DNA of 58,337 nt from Candidatus Cardinium hertigii (GCF_003788695.1 NZ_RARA01000024.1:82177-140513), one strand, 5' to 3'. Counted from the first letter of the stretch, positions 26,616-36,261 are shown. Program-made: numbers and translations. The notes: generated by a model not told the origin, from the letters alone.

Positions 26616-27277
26616 GAAGTACCACAACGGTTTGCATAACATAAATAGCTGATCTGCATGCCTTGTGCTAAAAATCGTTTTTCGTAAGTGGTTTGAATGC
26701 CCAGATGATCCTTTATTAGAGAAGAGCCATATAAATCGGTTGTATAGCTGAGCAGTTGTAACGCTTGCTGCTGGAGGAGATCCAATGTATACTGAAATAA
26801 CAAGGTACTATCGGTTTTTAAGTGTACTTTTCCGCTATCTATCAGAATAATTTCATATAGCTTCAAAAAACGAAGAGCCGTAAGTCTACGTTTGATATCC
26901 TTATTTTTGGGTCTCGGATCTGGAAAAGTAATCCAAATTTCAGATATTTCATTTTCTTCAAAAAAATCTAGCAGTTGCGTTATGGGAATACGTAAAAAAG
27001 CCACATTGTGTAAGTGACCATCTTGAGCTTCTTGCGCTCCTTTCCACAATCGATCTCCTTTGATATCAATACCTATAAAATTTCTTTCTGGAAATGTTTT
27101 ACCCAATCCCACTGTATAGGCACCATGCCCACAACCCATTTCTAGGGTAATAGGTTGGTTATTTGGAAAATACAAATTATTCCATTGCCCCTTGATGGTT
27201 TTATAAATAGCTTTTCCTGGTTCTATAAGATTATTTAACCATTTATTTGCTTCAAAACGTTGCAATTTCTGTCGCAT
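26576..27277 (-). CDS. trmB: tRNA (guanine-N7-)-methyltransferase
   Basis: Forms m7G46 in tRNA using SAM (233 aa). The SAM-binding motif is LEMGCGHGAYTVGLGK, followed by NFIGIDIKGDRLWKGAQEA and the TrmB signature WITFPDPRPKNKDIKRRL. The C-terminus, ending in a basic HPARSRLRY tail, overlaps comM by 40 bp tail-to-tail. Confidence 0.94.
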   Translation of the reverse strand: MRQKLQRFEANKWLNNLIEPGKAIYKTIKGQWNNLYFPNNQPITLEMGCGHGAYTVGLGKTFPERNFIGIDIKGDRLWKGAQEAQDGHLHNVAFLRIPITQLLDFFEENEISEIWITFPDPRPKNKDIKRRLTALRFLKLYEIILIDSGKVHLKTDSTLLFQYTLDLLQQQALQLLSYTTDLYGSSLIKDHLGIQTTYEKRFLAQGMQISYLCYANRCGTSYFPHPARSRLRY

Positions 27278-27298
27278 AGATAGAATAATACATTGTAT

Positions 27299-30200
27299 TT
27301 ATTCAAGGTGCGTTTTTTTAGCCATCCCCAAAATATTTTCACAAATTCGTTGCATCTCTGCTAACCATTTCGAACAAATATTATGTTTATGGCCCCATGG
27401 TATATAAAAATTCATGGTATCTTGCGCTATTCGTTTTTGATCTACCAATTGACGGGCATATAAAGTTCGAATATTGTGAAGTCTATCGGCAAGTTTCACT
27501 TGCACTATACGTATATCTTTACACTGCTTTAGCATATTTTTGTTTTCTGTATTATCTAATTTCCATGGATAACCACTGGTATTGTAATGGGTTATTATCT
27601 CTACAATAGAAGCCACTTCAGGTCCATACATCAGTTCTAATTGATTCAATGTGACAGATGAATCTTCTACCACATCATGTAGCAAACCAGCTAGAATGGT
27701 GGATGGGTCATTGGTAACCTCTAAGAGTATTTGCGCTACTGCCATGGGATGGGTATAAAAAGGAAGGCCCGATTTACGTACGGTCAATCCATGTACATTT
27801 TTAATAAAAGCGATGGTTTTTTCTACCATTTCTTGAGTCAAAGCAGTTTTGGTAGTAAGTAACGCTATTAACTCTTTTTCTTGAGCTAAGCTTTCAGGCG
27901 TTTCTGCTATCTTATCCGCCACTAAATCAGTAGGGTCATAAGTTTTAAAATGCATTACCCGTGTACCAGCTACTGGTAACACGTAAAGGCAAGTTAAAGC
28001 TGATTCAGTGTCTATTATTTCCGTATATCCGCCATGGGCTTGTACAATCTGTCTACTTTCAGTTTGGTAGACTTCTTTTTCTGTTTTAGGTAAATGAAAT
28101 GCTGTTAGCTCATCCCTAACCTCATATCCTGATAGGATCTTTTGCACGGTGGTATCGGTACTCATACAAAAAGCCAATGCTGGTAACATAAGCGTTCCAT
28201 GTCCAGTGGATTGCGGGATGATGGGTTTATTATAATGTAAAACAGTATCTGCAATCGTTAATGTGACCACATGATCTACGGCTTGTTTACTTCTACTGAT
28301 TTCCATTAGGTTTAAAGTCAAAAAACACTCAAAAAGCTCAGGATCTGCTAGCAACTTTTTGACCTTTGTTTGGCCACGCAAAAGCAGCTGTATAGATGCT
28401 TTTATCTCATGGAGATATCGATAGGTCTTTGTAATTACTGATTCAATGGCTACTGATTTTACCGCTTTGGCATTCAATTCTAGGCTGTATTTTGCTTTAG
28501 CGTTTTGTAACAATAAGCTGCTAAATTGACGCAACTTTTTCATAAAGATGTTAATTTCTTCTCCTAATTTTTCTTGATGGTGTGTATAGAGATAGTGAGA
28601 GGGCGCTTGCAACCTTTTACACATTTCCCTAAGTAGATTACTACCATTCGTTCTATCTAGTCTAAACCGATTGGCCTGGTTATAAATAGCTTCTAATGCA
28701 ATTTTATGCTCATAGGACCTAGTAAGTTCTAGAATTTTCAATTTAGCGTTAGCTTTATCACGTAAACTTTTATAGACGCCTAATCCTCCTACCACTATCC
28801 CTAAAAGCACTAAAGCAAAATGTAGTTCCAACGAAAATGATTGAAAATTTTTCCAAAATACACTATAAAAAGAAATATGAGGGGGAATGTACGTATGCAT
28901 CATCATGGCTAAACACAACATACTAATACTTACCTCTAAGGATAATAAAATAATACTTAAGCCTATATGACAGACAAATAGCGTACAAACCATAGGACTA
29001 AAATGGCTCAGCTTAGCAAATTGTATATTGAAACCAAAAAACAATAGAAATAACAACCCAGGCCATACCCAATGGAGGAAAACATTACCCTCTTTTTTAT
29101 AGGAGTGCAAAGCGGGATAAAGGGCTACAATCGTTCCAATGGCCATGACTATCATATATACATATACATAAGGAAAAAAGTATGTTTTTTGCATATAACA
29201 GATCGATATAATTGTACTGATAATAATATAGATACCTAACAAGATAAAAGTATTAGCCTGTTTTGGAAAAAGGCCTGCTCGATATTGTTTTGTAACAAGG
29301 CTAGTCAACTGTTGCAACCGTTTTTGCCACCACCGTTTGATTTCTTGTTTTTGTAGATCCCATGCGCTACGGTCTTTAATACCTATCCAACCAGTATGTG
29401 GACGTTTAGGAAGTAGGCAGTGGGTAAGTAGCAGTGTGGTTATACTGGAAAATAGTAAGACAAAAAAATGCGTCCCTGATAACATGACTCCTTGATAAAT
29501 CAAGTAAAAAAGTGTTATACAGGTAGGGATGCTTATGGTTACTAAAACAGTAATAGGGCGCGGTCTAAAGCCACAACAGGTAAAGAATAGGATTATATAA
29601 ATAGGTGCATATAAGCAAACAGTGGTTAGCAATAATTGCTCTGTTTTGTTTGTACTTGTATATAGTGCGGCCACTAAGCTGATGATGCCTACTACGGTAG
29701 CAGCTATACGTGTAACCTTTATGAAAGATATACGATAGCTCACTAAACGTGTGAGCATAGGCCAGATATCGTTGGTAAACAAAACGGCAACAACATGCAA
29801 CTCAGAGTCAGCTGAAGACATAAGTAGGGCAATACTAGTTGTTATCAACATAACTTTCATAAATGGGAAATAAGTTTGTTCAAGTATATATTGGAGTACA
29901 TTTTGATTGGGTTGAATAGGATGGTTCCCTAAATGCAGTACCATCGCAATGCTTAAAAAAATTACCGCAAGGGCTAGCCAACTTATCCATATCGTATTAA
30001 ATATTTTTACGGCCTTCCGTATAGAAGACGCCATATAAAAACGTTGTATCATGGAAGGACGAAAGTACACCAAACTGGCAAAAATAGCATAATAACACAC
30101 CTCTTTTTTGGGAGCAATATTCCAATGCCATGGGCTCATGCTAAATTGTGGTATATCTTGTAATCGTTGCCAACTAGTTATTGAGATAGCATCTGTATAA

Positions 30201-30790
30201 TACAGCAGTACAAAAAATACCATAGGGCAACAGAGGCAAAAAATAAAAAATTGATAAACATCTGTATAGGTTACAGCTCTTGCACCACCAACAGCAGCAT
30301 ACGTAATAAATAGTAACGTTAATATAATAGCTGCATAAGCGCCTGCGTTAGGTAATAAAATTTTTGTAATGTCTAAACCAACTTTAATTTGAACGGTCAA
30401 TAATCCTATTGCATATACGATACTTAATAAGGCTACGCACATTCGAACCATAGGGCCATATATACTGCCCATAGACTCAGCTATAGAAAGATGGCCTAAA
30501 AATTCTTTCATTCTTACAATAAAAAATCTAGGAAAAAAGATATAAAATAAAACAGGTATTACAGTGAAAGCCAGAGTAAAAAACGGCCTGTGATACCAAT
30601 TGAATAGACTTACTTCTAAGCAGCCACCCTCATAGATAGTAGCCACTAACGAAAATGCAATGACTATACTAGACATTTTTCTGTCTCCTACTGCATATTC
30701 TTGAAATGTTTTAATCCCTCTACCATAATACATCCCAATTACAAGGGTTATAATTAAGAATAGGGCTACGATGATTACATCCATGTTCAT
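27299..30790 (-). CDS. Sodium:solute symporter / degenerate sensor kinase / SpoT-type HD hydrolase fusion
   Basis: A 1163-residue, apparently intact fusion. Residues 1-480 are a sodium:solute symporter (SSS) domain with about 13 helices (VIGMYYGRGIKTFQEYAVGD, GGARAVTYTDVYQ). Residues about 510-680 add further helices. Residues about 690-950 resemble the dimerisation and ATPase part of sensor kinases as in CbrA-type proteins, but without a clear phospho-His or N/G1 boxes. Residues about 970-1130 form a RelA/SpoT-like HD domain with its metal motifs intact: LPFYTHPMAVAQIL, AGLLHDVVEDSSVTLNQLE and VKLADRLHNIRTL. No synthetase domain follows. A role in linking solute uptake to (p)ppGpp breakdown is an inference. 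Confidence 0.85.
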   Translation of the reverse strand: MNMDVIIVALFLIITLVIGMYYGRGIKTFQEYAVGDRKMSSIVIAFSLVATIYEGGCLEVSLFNWYHRPFFTLAFTVIPVLFYIFFPRFFIVRMKEFLGHLSIAESMGSIYGPMVRMCVALLSIVYAIGLLTVQIKVGLDITKILLPNAGAYAAIILTLLFITYAAVGGARAVTYTDVYQFFIFCLCCPMVFFVLLYYTDAISITSWQRLQDIPQFSMSPWHWNIAPKKEVCYYAIFASLVYFRPSMIQRFYMASSIRKAVKIFNTIWISWLALAVIFLSIAMVLHLGNHPIQPNQNVLQYILEQTYFPFMKVMLITTSIALLMSSADSELHVVAVLFTNDIWPMLTRLVSYRISFIKVTRIAATVVGIISLVAALYTSTNKTEQLLLTTVCLYAPIYIILFFTCCGFRPRPITVLVTISIPTCITLFYLIYQGVMLSGTHFFVLLFSSITTLLLTHCLLPKRPHTGWIGIKDRSAWDLQKQEIKRWWQKRLQQLTSLVTKQYRAGLFPKQANTFILLGIYIIISTIISICYMQKTYFFPYVYVYMIVMAIGTIVALYPALHSYKKEGNVFLHWVWPGLLFLLFFGFNIQFAKLSHFSPMVCTLFVCHIGLSIILLSLEVSISMLCLAMMMHTYIPPHISFYSVFWKNFQSFSLELHFALVLLGIVVGGLGVYKSLRDKANAKLKILELTRSYEHKIALEAIYNQANRFRLDRTNGSNLLREMCKRLQAPSHYLYTHHQEKLGEEINIFMKKLRQFSSLLLQNAKAKYSLELNAKAVKSVAIESVITKTYRYLHEIKASIQLLLRGQTKVKKLLADPELFECFLTLNLMEISRSKQAVDHVVTLTIADTVLHYNKPIIPQSTGHGTLMLPALAFCMSTDTTVQKILSGYEVRDELTAFHLPKTEKEVYQTESRQIVQAHGGYTEIIDTESALTCLYVLPVAGTRVMHFKTYDPTDLVADKIAETPESLAQEKELIALLTTKTALTQEMVEKTIAFIKNVHGLTVRKSGLPFYTHPMAVAQILLEVTNDPSTILAGLLHDVVEDSSVTLNQLELMYGPEVASIVEIITHYNTSGYPWKLDNTENKNMLKQCKDIRIVQVKLADRLHNIRTLYARQLVDQKRIAQDTMNFYIPWGHKHNICSKWLAEMQRICENILGMAKKTHLE

Positions 30791-31202
30791 AAATAATGGT
30801 TTTTGGGAAGTTGTATGCGCTTACTTTGAAATTGATCAGTTGGCATAATAACAGCATAAGCACTGCGAGACCGTTGGAATAGAAAAAAATTTATGGTATT
30901 TGTATTTGTACAGCAGTTTTTGCCGTAGCAGTAACAGGTAGCAGTAACCGGAGGATACTAAGATACATTATACATTAAGTTAAACGCATAGCTGAGCTGG
31001 TACATAGCTGGTAATAAAAGTATTGGTAATAAAGTCAAATATAAGGCAGATGTGAAGATCGTTACGTTAATTACGAATTATAAAATAACTATACTATACA
31101 TAAATACCAAATATTTATTTCCCATAAATTAAATTTATAAATAGAACCATAATAAGCAGTAATAATTATACTTCTTTTTTTGATCAAGCAAAAAAAGTAG
31201 CT
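30791..31202. other. Intergenic region, mostly featureless
   Basis: AT-rich, no ORF. It contains one dispersed motif (GACCGTTGGAATAGAAAAAA near 30870) and, at its end, an isolated hairpin from the palindromic family (31171-31204). Promoters of the symporter fusion presumably lie here. Confidence 0.6.
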
Positions 31203-31204
31203 TT
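31171..31204 (+). repeat. Isolated hairpin of the palindromic element family
   Basis: CTTTTTTTGATCAAGCAAAA AAAGTAGCTTTA-type sequence: only the second hairpin of the element remains, overlapping the map stop codon by two bases. For map it lies at the 3' end and may terminate transcription. Confidence 0.65.
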
Positions 31205-31961
31205 AGCAGTTGGACATCAAGGCGGTTAAAACCGTATATCCTTCTTCTTCCACAACGATAGTATGCTCAAAGTGGGCTGAATCTTTCCCATCACTGGTAA
31301 CAATTGTCCAACCGTCCTGTAAAGTTTTGATAGCTGTATTACCTAAATTTAATATAGGCTCTATGGCCAATACCATACCAGCTTGTAACCTAGGTCCTTC
31401 ATTGGGCTTGCCATAGTTGAGAATGATAGGTGGTTCATGTAATTTGGTACCTACCCCATGTCCACTTAGCTCTTTGACAATACCTAAGTTGTGTTGCACA
31501 GCATATGTACCTATAGCATGAGAAATAGTAGAGAGGTGTGTACCTGCTTTAATAACGCTCAGTCCCTCCCATAAAGCTTTTTCAGTATGCTCTAACAAAA
31601 ACTTTTGTGTATCAGAAATTTTACCTACGCCGTAGGTCCAAGCACTATCTCCAATATAGCCTTTATATTTGACACCTATGTCAATGCTGACAATGTTTCC
31701 TGAAGTTAATATTTGTTTGGTAGGTATGCCGTGCACCACGCCATCATTAATAGAAATGCAAGTAGCATTCGGGAAACCACGATAGCCCTTAAATACAGGA
31801 TAAGCGTTGTGACTTCGGATGATTTCTTCTACCATTGCGTCTAAGGCTAAACCGCTGATACCTGGCTGGATAACATTTTTTAAAGTATTATGACACAGTG
31901 CTACAATATGGCCGGCTTGTCGCAATAGCTTTAGTTCAGCCCTCGTTCGTCTGTTGATCAT
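31203..31961 (-). CDS. map: Methionine aminopeptidase, type I
   Basis: Removes the initiator methionine (252 aa, cytosolic). All five metal ligands are visible: two Asp in SIDIGVKYKGYIGDSAWTYG, His in LSGHGVGTKLHE, and Glu in AIEPILNLG and HFEHT. The ATG at 31961 (MINRRTRAELKLLRQAGHIV) is the family start; the frame extends 51 bp upstream to a TTG, which is not preferred. In most Bacteroidota this gene follows secY; here it lies 23 kb away. Confidence 0.96.
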   Translation of the reverse strand: MINRRTRAELKLLRQAGHIVALCHNTLKNVIQPGISGLALDAMVEEIIRSHNAYPVFKGYRGFPNATCISINDGVVHGIPTKQILTSGNIVSIDIGVKYKGYIGDSAWTYGVGKISDTQKFLLEHTEKALWEGLSVIKAGTHLSTISHAIGTYAVQHNLGIVKELSGHGVGTKLHEPPIILNYGKPNEGPRLQAGMVLAIEPILNLGNTAIKTLQDGWTIVTSDGKDSAHFEHTIVVEEEGYTVLTALMSNC

Positions 31962-32155
31962 ATAAAGGCAATCTAAACCAGGTAACGGAATGTGACTATC
32001 AGCTCCACTCAACTATTGCTTTCATACTTAAACAAAGGATATTGGCTGCTGCTGGAATACACAACAGTCCCCTATTAAAAAAAACCAAAGCAAAAGAAAG
32101 CCTTAATAATTTTACTAGCACTGGACAACAGTCAATCGAGTCCATCAAACAAAAG

Positions 32156-32229
32156 TGGAGAATATCGGATTCGAACCGATGACCCCTTGCTTGCAAAGCA
32201 AGTGCTCTAGCCAGCTGAGCTAATCCCCC
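32156..32229 (-). tRNA. tRNA-Ala (anticodon TGC)
   Basis: 74-nt cloverleaf: acceptor GGGGGAT paired with ATTCTCC (with G-T wobble) and discriminator A, D arm TTAGCTCAGCTGGCTAGAGC, anticodon stem CTTGC/GCAAG with loop TTTGCAA, and T arm ATCGGTTCGAATCCGAT. CCA is not encoded. It is divergent from folA. Confidence 0.96.
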
Positions 32230-32278
32230 AAATTTTTAATACCACAACTACGTAATCTAGCTGTTGTTATACTAGTGT

Positions 32279-32311
32279 GTTGAATTCTACCCATTTGTTG
32301 AATTCTACCCA
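32279..32311 (+). repeat. Direct repeat, two 15-bp copies, 18-bp spacing
   Basis: GTTGAATTCTACCCA occurs at 32279 and again at 32297, about 90 bp before the folA start. Could be a pair of protein-binding sites or a small duplication. Confidence 0.5.
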
Positions 32312-32397
32312 CTAAGCGAATTTAATAGGGTTGATTGAATAAATCAAATAAAAATCGTTTTATTTAGGAATTGAAGATATTTTTAAAATGTATACAT

Positions 32398-32895
32398 ATG
32401 GTTATATCCCTTATGGTTGCCACATCGTTAAATAGGGTAATTGGAAAAGAAAATAAGCTTCCATGGCATATACCAGCTGATTTAAAGGAATTTAAAAAAA
32501 AGACGCTGGGGCATCACTTGTTAATGGGCAGCCATACTTTTCGTTCCATTGGCTGTATCTTACCGAATCGCATCAGTATAGTTGTCAGTACACAAATGAA
32601 AGCGTCAGTTAGTGGTTATTATGTAGTAAGAAGCATAGAAGCAGGTATCAACTTGGCAAGGGAGCAAGGGGCATTAGAGTTATTTATAATAGGAGGGGGG
32701 CAGATTTATGAACAGACCCTACCTTTGGCTAGTAGGATTTATTTAACAAAAATTTATGTTAACTTACTGGGTGATACTTATTTTCCTTTACTCGGAGAAG
32801 AATGGGTGCAACGTTCTATAATTTCTTGTAAAGCAGATGCACATAATTTGTATGATTATGAGTTTATTGTATTGGAAAAGCAGGGGGGGTGTTGA
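32398..32895 (+). CDS. folA: Dihydrofolate reductase
   Basis: Reduces dihydrofolate with NADPH (165 aa). Motifs: MVISLMVATSLNRVIGKENK, LPWHIPADLKEFK with the substrate-binding acidic residue, MGSHTFRSIG, and LFIIGGGQIYEQTLPLASRI. The ATG at 32398 is chosen over a TTG at 32371 because MVISLMVA is the usual first strand. No thymidylate synthase gene is in this window. Confidence 0.93.
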   Translation: MVISLMVATSLNRVIGKENKLPWHIPADLKEFKKKTLGHHLLMGSHTFRSIGCILPNRISIVVSTQMKASVSGYYVVRSIEAGINLAREQGALELFIIGGGQIYEQTLPLASRIYLTKIYVNLLGDTYFPLLGEEWVQRSIISCKADAHNLYDYEFIVLEKQGGC

Positions 32896-33226
32896 AAAAT
32901 TATGATTATGAATGTATGGTATGGGGAAAACAGGAAGAAAATGTTGAAAACATGTAGCCAGTTTACCATAAACTGAGCAAAGGTAATAACTTTTACGTTT
33001 TTTTACTTAAATTCACATTTTATATACAATATACTTTTGGTTTTGTTTTTGGTTTTGGCTGCCTGCCTAGAACAAGGCGTTTTTTTATGGATATATAGAT
33101 GGTTTTATGTAAGTGGCTAGTTTTATGTAAGTGGCTAAATAAGGATTATCTCTTTACATCATAAAAGATAAAGTAGCAACCATACCATTACCATATAAAA
33201 CCGTATAAACAATAAAGAAATCAATT
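32896..33226. other. Intergenic region between folA and dnaN
   Basis: No ORF. GCCTAGAACAAGGCG followed by seven T near 33080 could be a weak terminator for folA. A tandem 18-bp repeat (33102-33137) lies about 90 bp before dnaN. Confidence 0.5.
33102..33137 (+). repeat. Perfect 18-bp tandem repeat, two copies
   Basis: GTTTTATGTAAGTGGCTA occurs at 33102-33119 and 33120-33137, upstream of dnaN. It is of unknown role and could be a recent slippage event. Confidence 0.75.
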
Positions 33227-34339
33227 ATGGAGTTTACGATATCATCAGCTTTGCTATCGCAACAGCTCACTGCTATTAGTGGGGTTATAGCCCGTAATCC
33301 GATTGTACCGATCTTAGAAAATTTTCTTTTTCAGATAGATTTTGATCGTTTGATCGTAACGGCGTCCGATTTACAGACTTCCTTAAGTGCTTCTTTAGGG
33401 ATTACCTCAGATATACAAATAAGTGTGGCTATACCCGCCCGTATGTTACTGGATACGGTTAAAAACTTGCCAGAACAGCCTATTAGGATAGAAATTAATC
33501 CAAATTCTTATACGATTTCTATTAAATCTGACAATGGTTATTATAAGTTAGCAGGAGAGAACGCTAGTGATTTTCCACAACTAACCGCTATCACTGATGG
33601 TATAACATTCCATACAGAGGTGGATGTACTGAAAAGCGTTTTACAAAAAACCATGTTTGCGACGAGCAATGATGAACTTAAACCGGCTATGTCCGGTGTA
33701 TATATAACGTTAACCAATACCATGGCGACTTTTGTGGCTACGGATGGGCATCGGTTGGTTCGTTACAATCGTTACGATCTGACAGCATCTACACAAAGCC
33801 CAATTATTGTGCCTAAAAAAGCATTGATGCTTTTAAATGGCCTTTTGGGTGGTAAAAATAAAACTGCAAACGTTTCTTTTGATCAACATAAAATCCAATT
33901 TCATATCGATAACATTAGTGTTATTGCTAGATTAGTAGACGAACGTTATCCAGATTACGAAAATGTCATACCAAAGGAGCATACTAGTAAGCTTACCATA
34001 AATAGGCCTGCGCTCGTAAGTTCTTTAAGACGTATCGCTATTTATGCCAACAAGGCTACCCATCAGGTAAAATTAACCATTATAGATAACGAACTGGCAC
34101 TTTCTGCAGAAGATTTGGATTTTTCCAATGAAGCAAAAGAACGACTTGTTTGTATGTATGAAGGTTTACCATTAGAAATAGGGTTTAATGCAAAACTTTT
34201 ATTAGATATGCTTTCTAGCATAATAACAGAAGAAATAGAATTTTTCTTCTGGGAAGCTAATAAGGCTGTTTTAATTTTTCCTAAAGTACAAGATCAGCAT
34301 GAACATCTACTATTGTTGATTATGCCTGTTATTTTTTAA
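33227..34339 (+). CDS. dnaN: DNA polymerase III beta subunit (sliding clamp)
   Basis: Ring clamp that holds polymerase on DNA (370 aa, normal length). Three clamp domains are present: MEFTISSALLSQQLTAISGV and NPIVPILENFLFQ in the first, SDFPQLTAI, KPAMSGVYI and FVATDGHRLVRY in the second, and SLRRIAIYANKATHQVKLTI in the third. dnaA is not adjacent, so this is not a classical dnaA-dnaN origin region. Confidence 0.96.
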   Translation: MEFTISSALLSQQLTAISGVIARNPIVPILENFLFQIDFDRLIVTASDLQTSLSASLGITSDIQISVAIPARMLLDTVKNLPEQPIRIEINPNSYTISIKSDNGYYKLAGENASDFPQLTAITDGITFHTEVDVLKSVLQKTMFATSNDELKPAMSGVYITLTNTMATFVATDGHRLVRYNRYDLTASTQSPIIVPKKALMLLNGLLGGKNKTANVSFDQHKIQFHIDNISVIARLVDERYPDYENVIPKEHTSKLTINRPALVSSLRRIAIYANKATHQVKLTIIDNELALSAEDLDFSNEAKERLVCMYEGLPLEIGFNAKLLLDMLSSIITEEIEFFFWEANKAVLIFPKVQDQHEHLLLLIMPVIF

Positions 34340-34403
34340 TCGTTTATTTTATATCGCTCTTTAATCTTTCGCATCTATTTTATTTATATTCTTTATAAGA
34401 CTC

Positions 34404-35408
34404 ATGATACCATATGCTTCTAACCTTTTTCGTTTTATTGCGATTTTTTTATTATTGACTACAAATTTTTCCCAAGCAAAATCAGATGAAAATAAACACA
34501 ACCAACTCATTGTTCTCTTCCATGGATTTGCCAACAATGTTGCTTCTTTAAAAACAATACAAACAAAACTGGAGCAAGCCTTTCCTTGTGCTACTGTGGT
34601 TGCATTGGCTAATGTTGAAAAGATGCAAAGCTTAAACCTTTCTATACAAGAACAAGTTGAAGTGAGCTTCAAAGAACTTAATCAAAAGGTAGCTGATCTA
34701 GGCAATAAGTCTATTGTATTTATAGGCCATAGCCAGGGTGGAGTGCGTGCGTATGCTTTACTCAAGCAGTATGCACACCTATTACAGGTAAAAGGGCTGG
34801 TTACATTGGCCACCCCATGGGAAGGTTCGCCTGGTGGTAGGGTAAATGAAAAAATGTTACTAGAACATTTAACGGATCCTGTTTTAAACGACCTGCGTAT
34901 GCTTTCCCTGAGCCTTGGGTATCCTGCTGATACCCTTACTGAGCAACTTAAGTTAGAAATTAAAAATCATCAAAGCATACTGCACTTCCCTGGCGCAAAA
35001 GATTTACTAGTTGATAGTACATTTTTGTGCGAGATCAAAAAAACGCTTCCTCATACAAAAGTGCCTATATTAGCTATAGGAGGAGGGCAAGATGATTTTA
35101 GGGCCCTTGTACCCAAAAAGATACCGCATTCTTTTAAAGCTTTAAATAGCATGTATACTTGGTTAATAGTAGGAGAAGCGAAATGCAATCGTAGTCACGA
35201 TATGTATATTCCTCTTTATAGCCAGCTTGCGCTAAATATTGTACCAAAAAATAAGAAAAATTTCAAAAGAATTTTTATCAAAGATGTCTTTCATAGTAGA
35301 AAGGTTTGGACTATTGTAACGGTTCCACCATATAGAAATATTCTTTCGAATCCTCGCGTATTGCATGCCATTATAAAATTTACTAAAAAAGCACTTACGC
35401 AAATATAA
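34404..35408 (+). CDS. Exported lipase-like alpha/beta hydrolase
   Basis: A 334-residue protein with a signal peptide (residues 1-25, FRFIAIFLLLTTNFSQA) and the alpha/beta hydrolase core: oxyanion HGF (40-42) and nucleophile Ser110 in GHSQGG. Asp in GGGQDDF and His in SHDMYIPLYSQ are candidate triad members. PGAP1/LipB-like lipases share FIGHSQGGVRAYALL and LVTLATPWEGSP. It may act on host or own lipids in the periplasm or outside. Confidence 0.8.
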   Translation: MIPYASNLFRFIAIFLLLTTNFSQAKSDENKHNQLIVLFHGFANNVASLKTIQTKLEQAFPCATVVALANVEKMQSLNLSIQEQVEVSFKELNQKVADLGNKSIVFIGHSQGGVRAYALLKQYAHLLQVKGLVTLATPWEGSPGGRVNEKMLLEHLTDPVLNDLRMLSLSLGYPADTLTEQLKLEIKNHQSILHFPGAKDLLVDSTFLCEIKKTLPHTKVPILAIGGGQDDFRALVPKKIPHSFKALNSMYTWLIVGEAKCNRSHDMYIPLYSQLALNIVPKNKKNFKRIFIKDVFHSRKVWTIVTVPPYRNILSNPRVLHAIIKFTKKALTQI

Positions 35409-35495
35409 CTAAAATAATAGCTGATGTTACGCAGTATTATGTAACATTCAATCGCTTAATAAGTGGAAAATAATACTATTATTTTGTGGTTTACT

Positions 35496-35585
35496 GGAGT
35501 AGTGTCTGAGTGGTTGAAAGTGTCCGTCTCGAAAACGGATGTGCCATTGATAATGGTACCGGGGGTTCGAATCCCTCCTACTCCG
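35496..35585 (+). tRNA. tRNA-Ser (anticodon CGA)
   Basis: 90-nt class II tRNA: acceptor GGAGTAG/CTACTCC with discriminator G, anticodon stem TCCGT/ACGGA with loop CTCGAAA, a long variable arm (GCCATTGATAATGGTAC), and T arm GGGGGTTCGAATCCCTC. CCA is not encoded. A palindromic element starts about 15 bp downstream. Confidence 0.95.
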
Positions 35586-35600
35586 CACATCCTATAAAAC

Positions 35601-36251
35601 CATACCCGTTTAGTCGTGTGAACTATGCGTATCCGTTTACGTTCGCAACAATTAGCGATAGTATAATAATGCAAAATCATAAAAAACGCACCTTGAAAAT
35701 GCGCCTTGAAAATGCGCCTTGAAAAAACTGCTGAAAAGAAAGGAAAAAATAAAAGAAAATCAGCCTGTCTGAGCCTACTCTTCGTCTTTGAAAAGCTGGC
35801 TGCGCTTTACCCCACCAGATATATCATCTGGCGGGGACCCCTGTTCCGCTTCGGGATTCAGCGTACTCACATAGTTCTACTATGCTGCGTGCGCTTCACC
35901 CTCGCGCGCCTTGCGAGCCTTCCAAATCCATTGAGTAAGCTTACTCTTCGTCTTTGAAAAGCTGGCTGTGTTTCCGCTTCGGGATTCATCGTACTCACAT
36001 AGTTCTACTATGCTGCGTGCGCTTCACCCTCGCGCGCCTTGCGAGCTTTCCAAATCCATTGAGTAACCGTAGGAGCGAGATTTGATTTTCGGTTTTTTTC
36101 CTTTCTTTTCAGCAGTTTTTTCACCAGCGCTTGATTTTTTTTGGCTACTTTTTTTGATCAAGCAAAAAAAGTAGCTTTAAATAATCTATAAAATACGGCT
36201 GCCACGCATGTGAACGGATATAACACTTCTGCTACGCACGTGAACGGATAC
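35601..36251 (+). repeat. Palindromic element, longest copy, with doubled loop module
   Basis: Starts near CCCGTTTAGTCGTGTGAAC and ends TGAACGGATAC at 36251, with another end at about 36220. Hairpin arms are of the second type (GAAAAAACTGCTGAAAAGAA and CTTTTCAGCAGTTTTTTC). The loop holds two tandem copies of the GC-rich module (35774-35940 and 35941-36066), each with CTTCGTCTTTGAAAAGCTGG, CGCTTCGGGATTCA and CCAAATCCATTGAGTAA. Short ORFs inside are not credible. Confidence 0.85.
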
Positions 36252-36261
36252 TACCTACTAC

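Noticed and set aside
33227..34339. Replication origin at dnaN
   Set aside because: No dnaA gene and no cluster of DnaA boxes was seen around dnaN; dnaN alone is not evidence of an origin.
35706..35957. Plus-strand ORF after tRNA-Ser
   Set aside because: Entirely within the long palindromic element; it arises from the GC-rich module and repeated GCGCCTTGAAAAT units.
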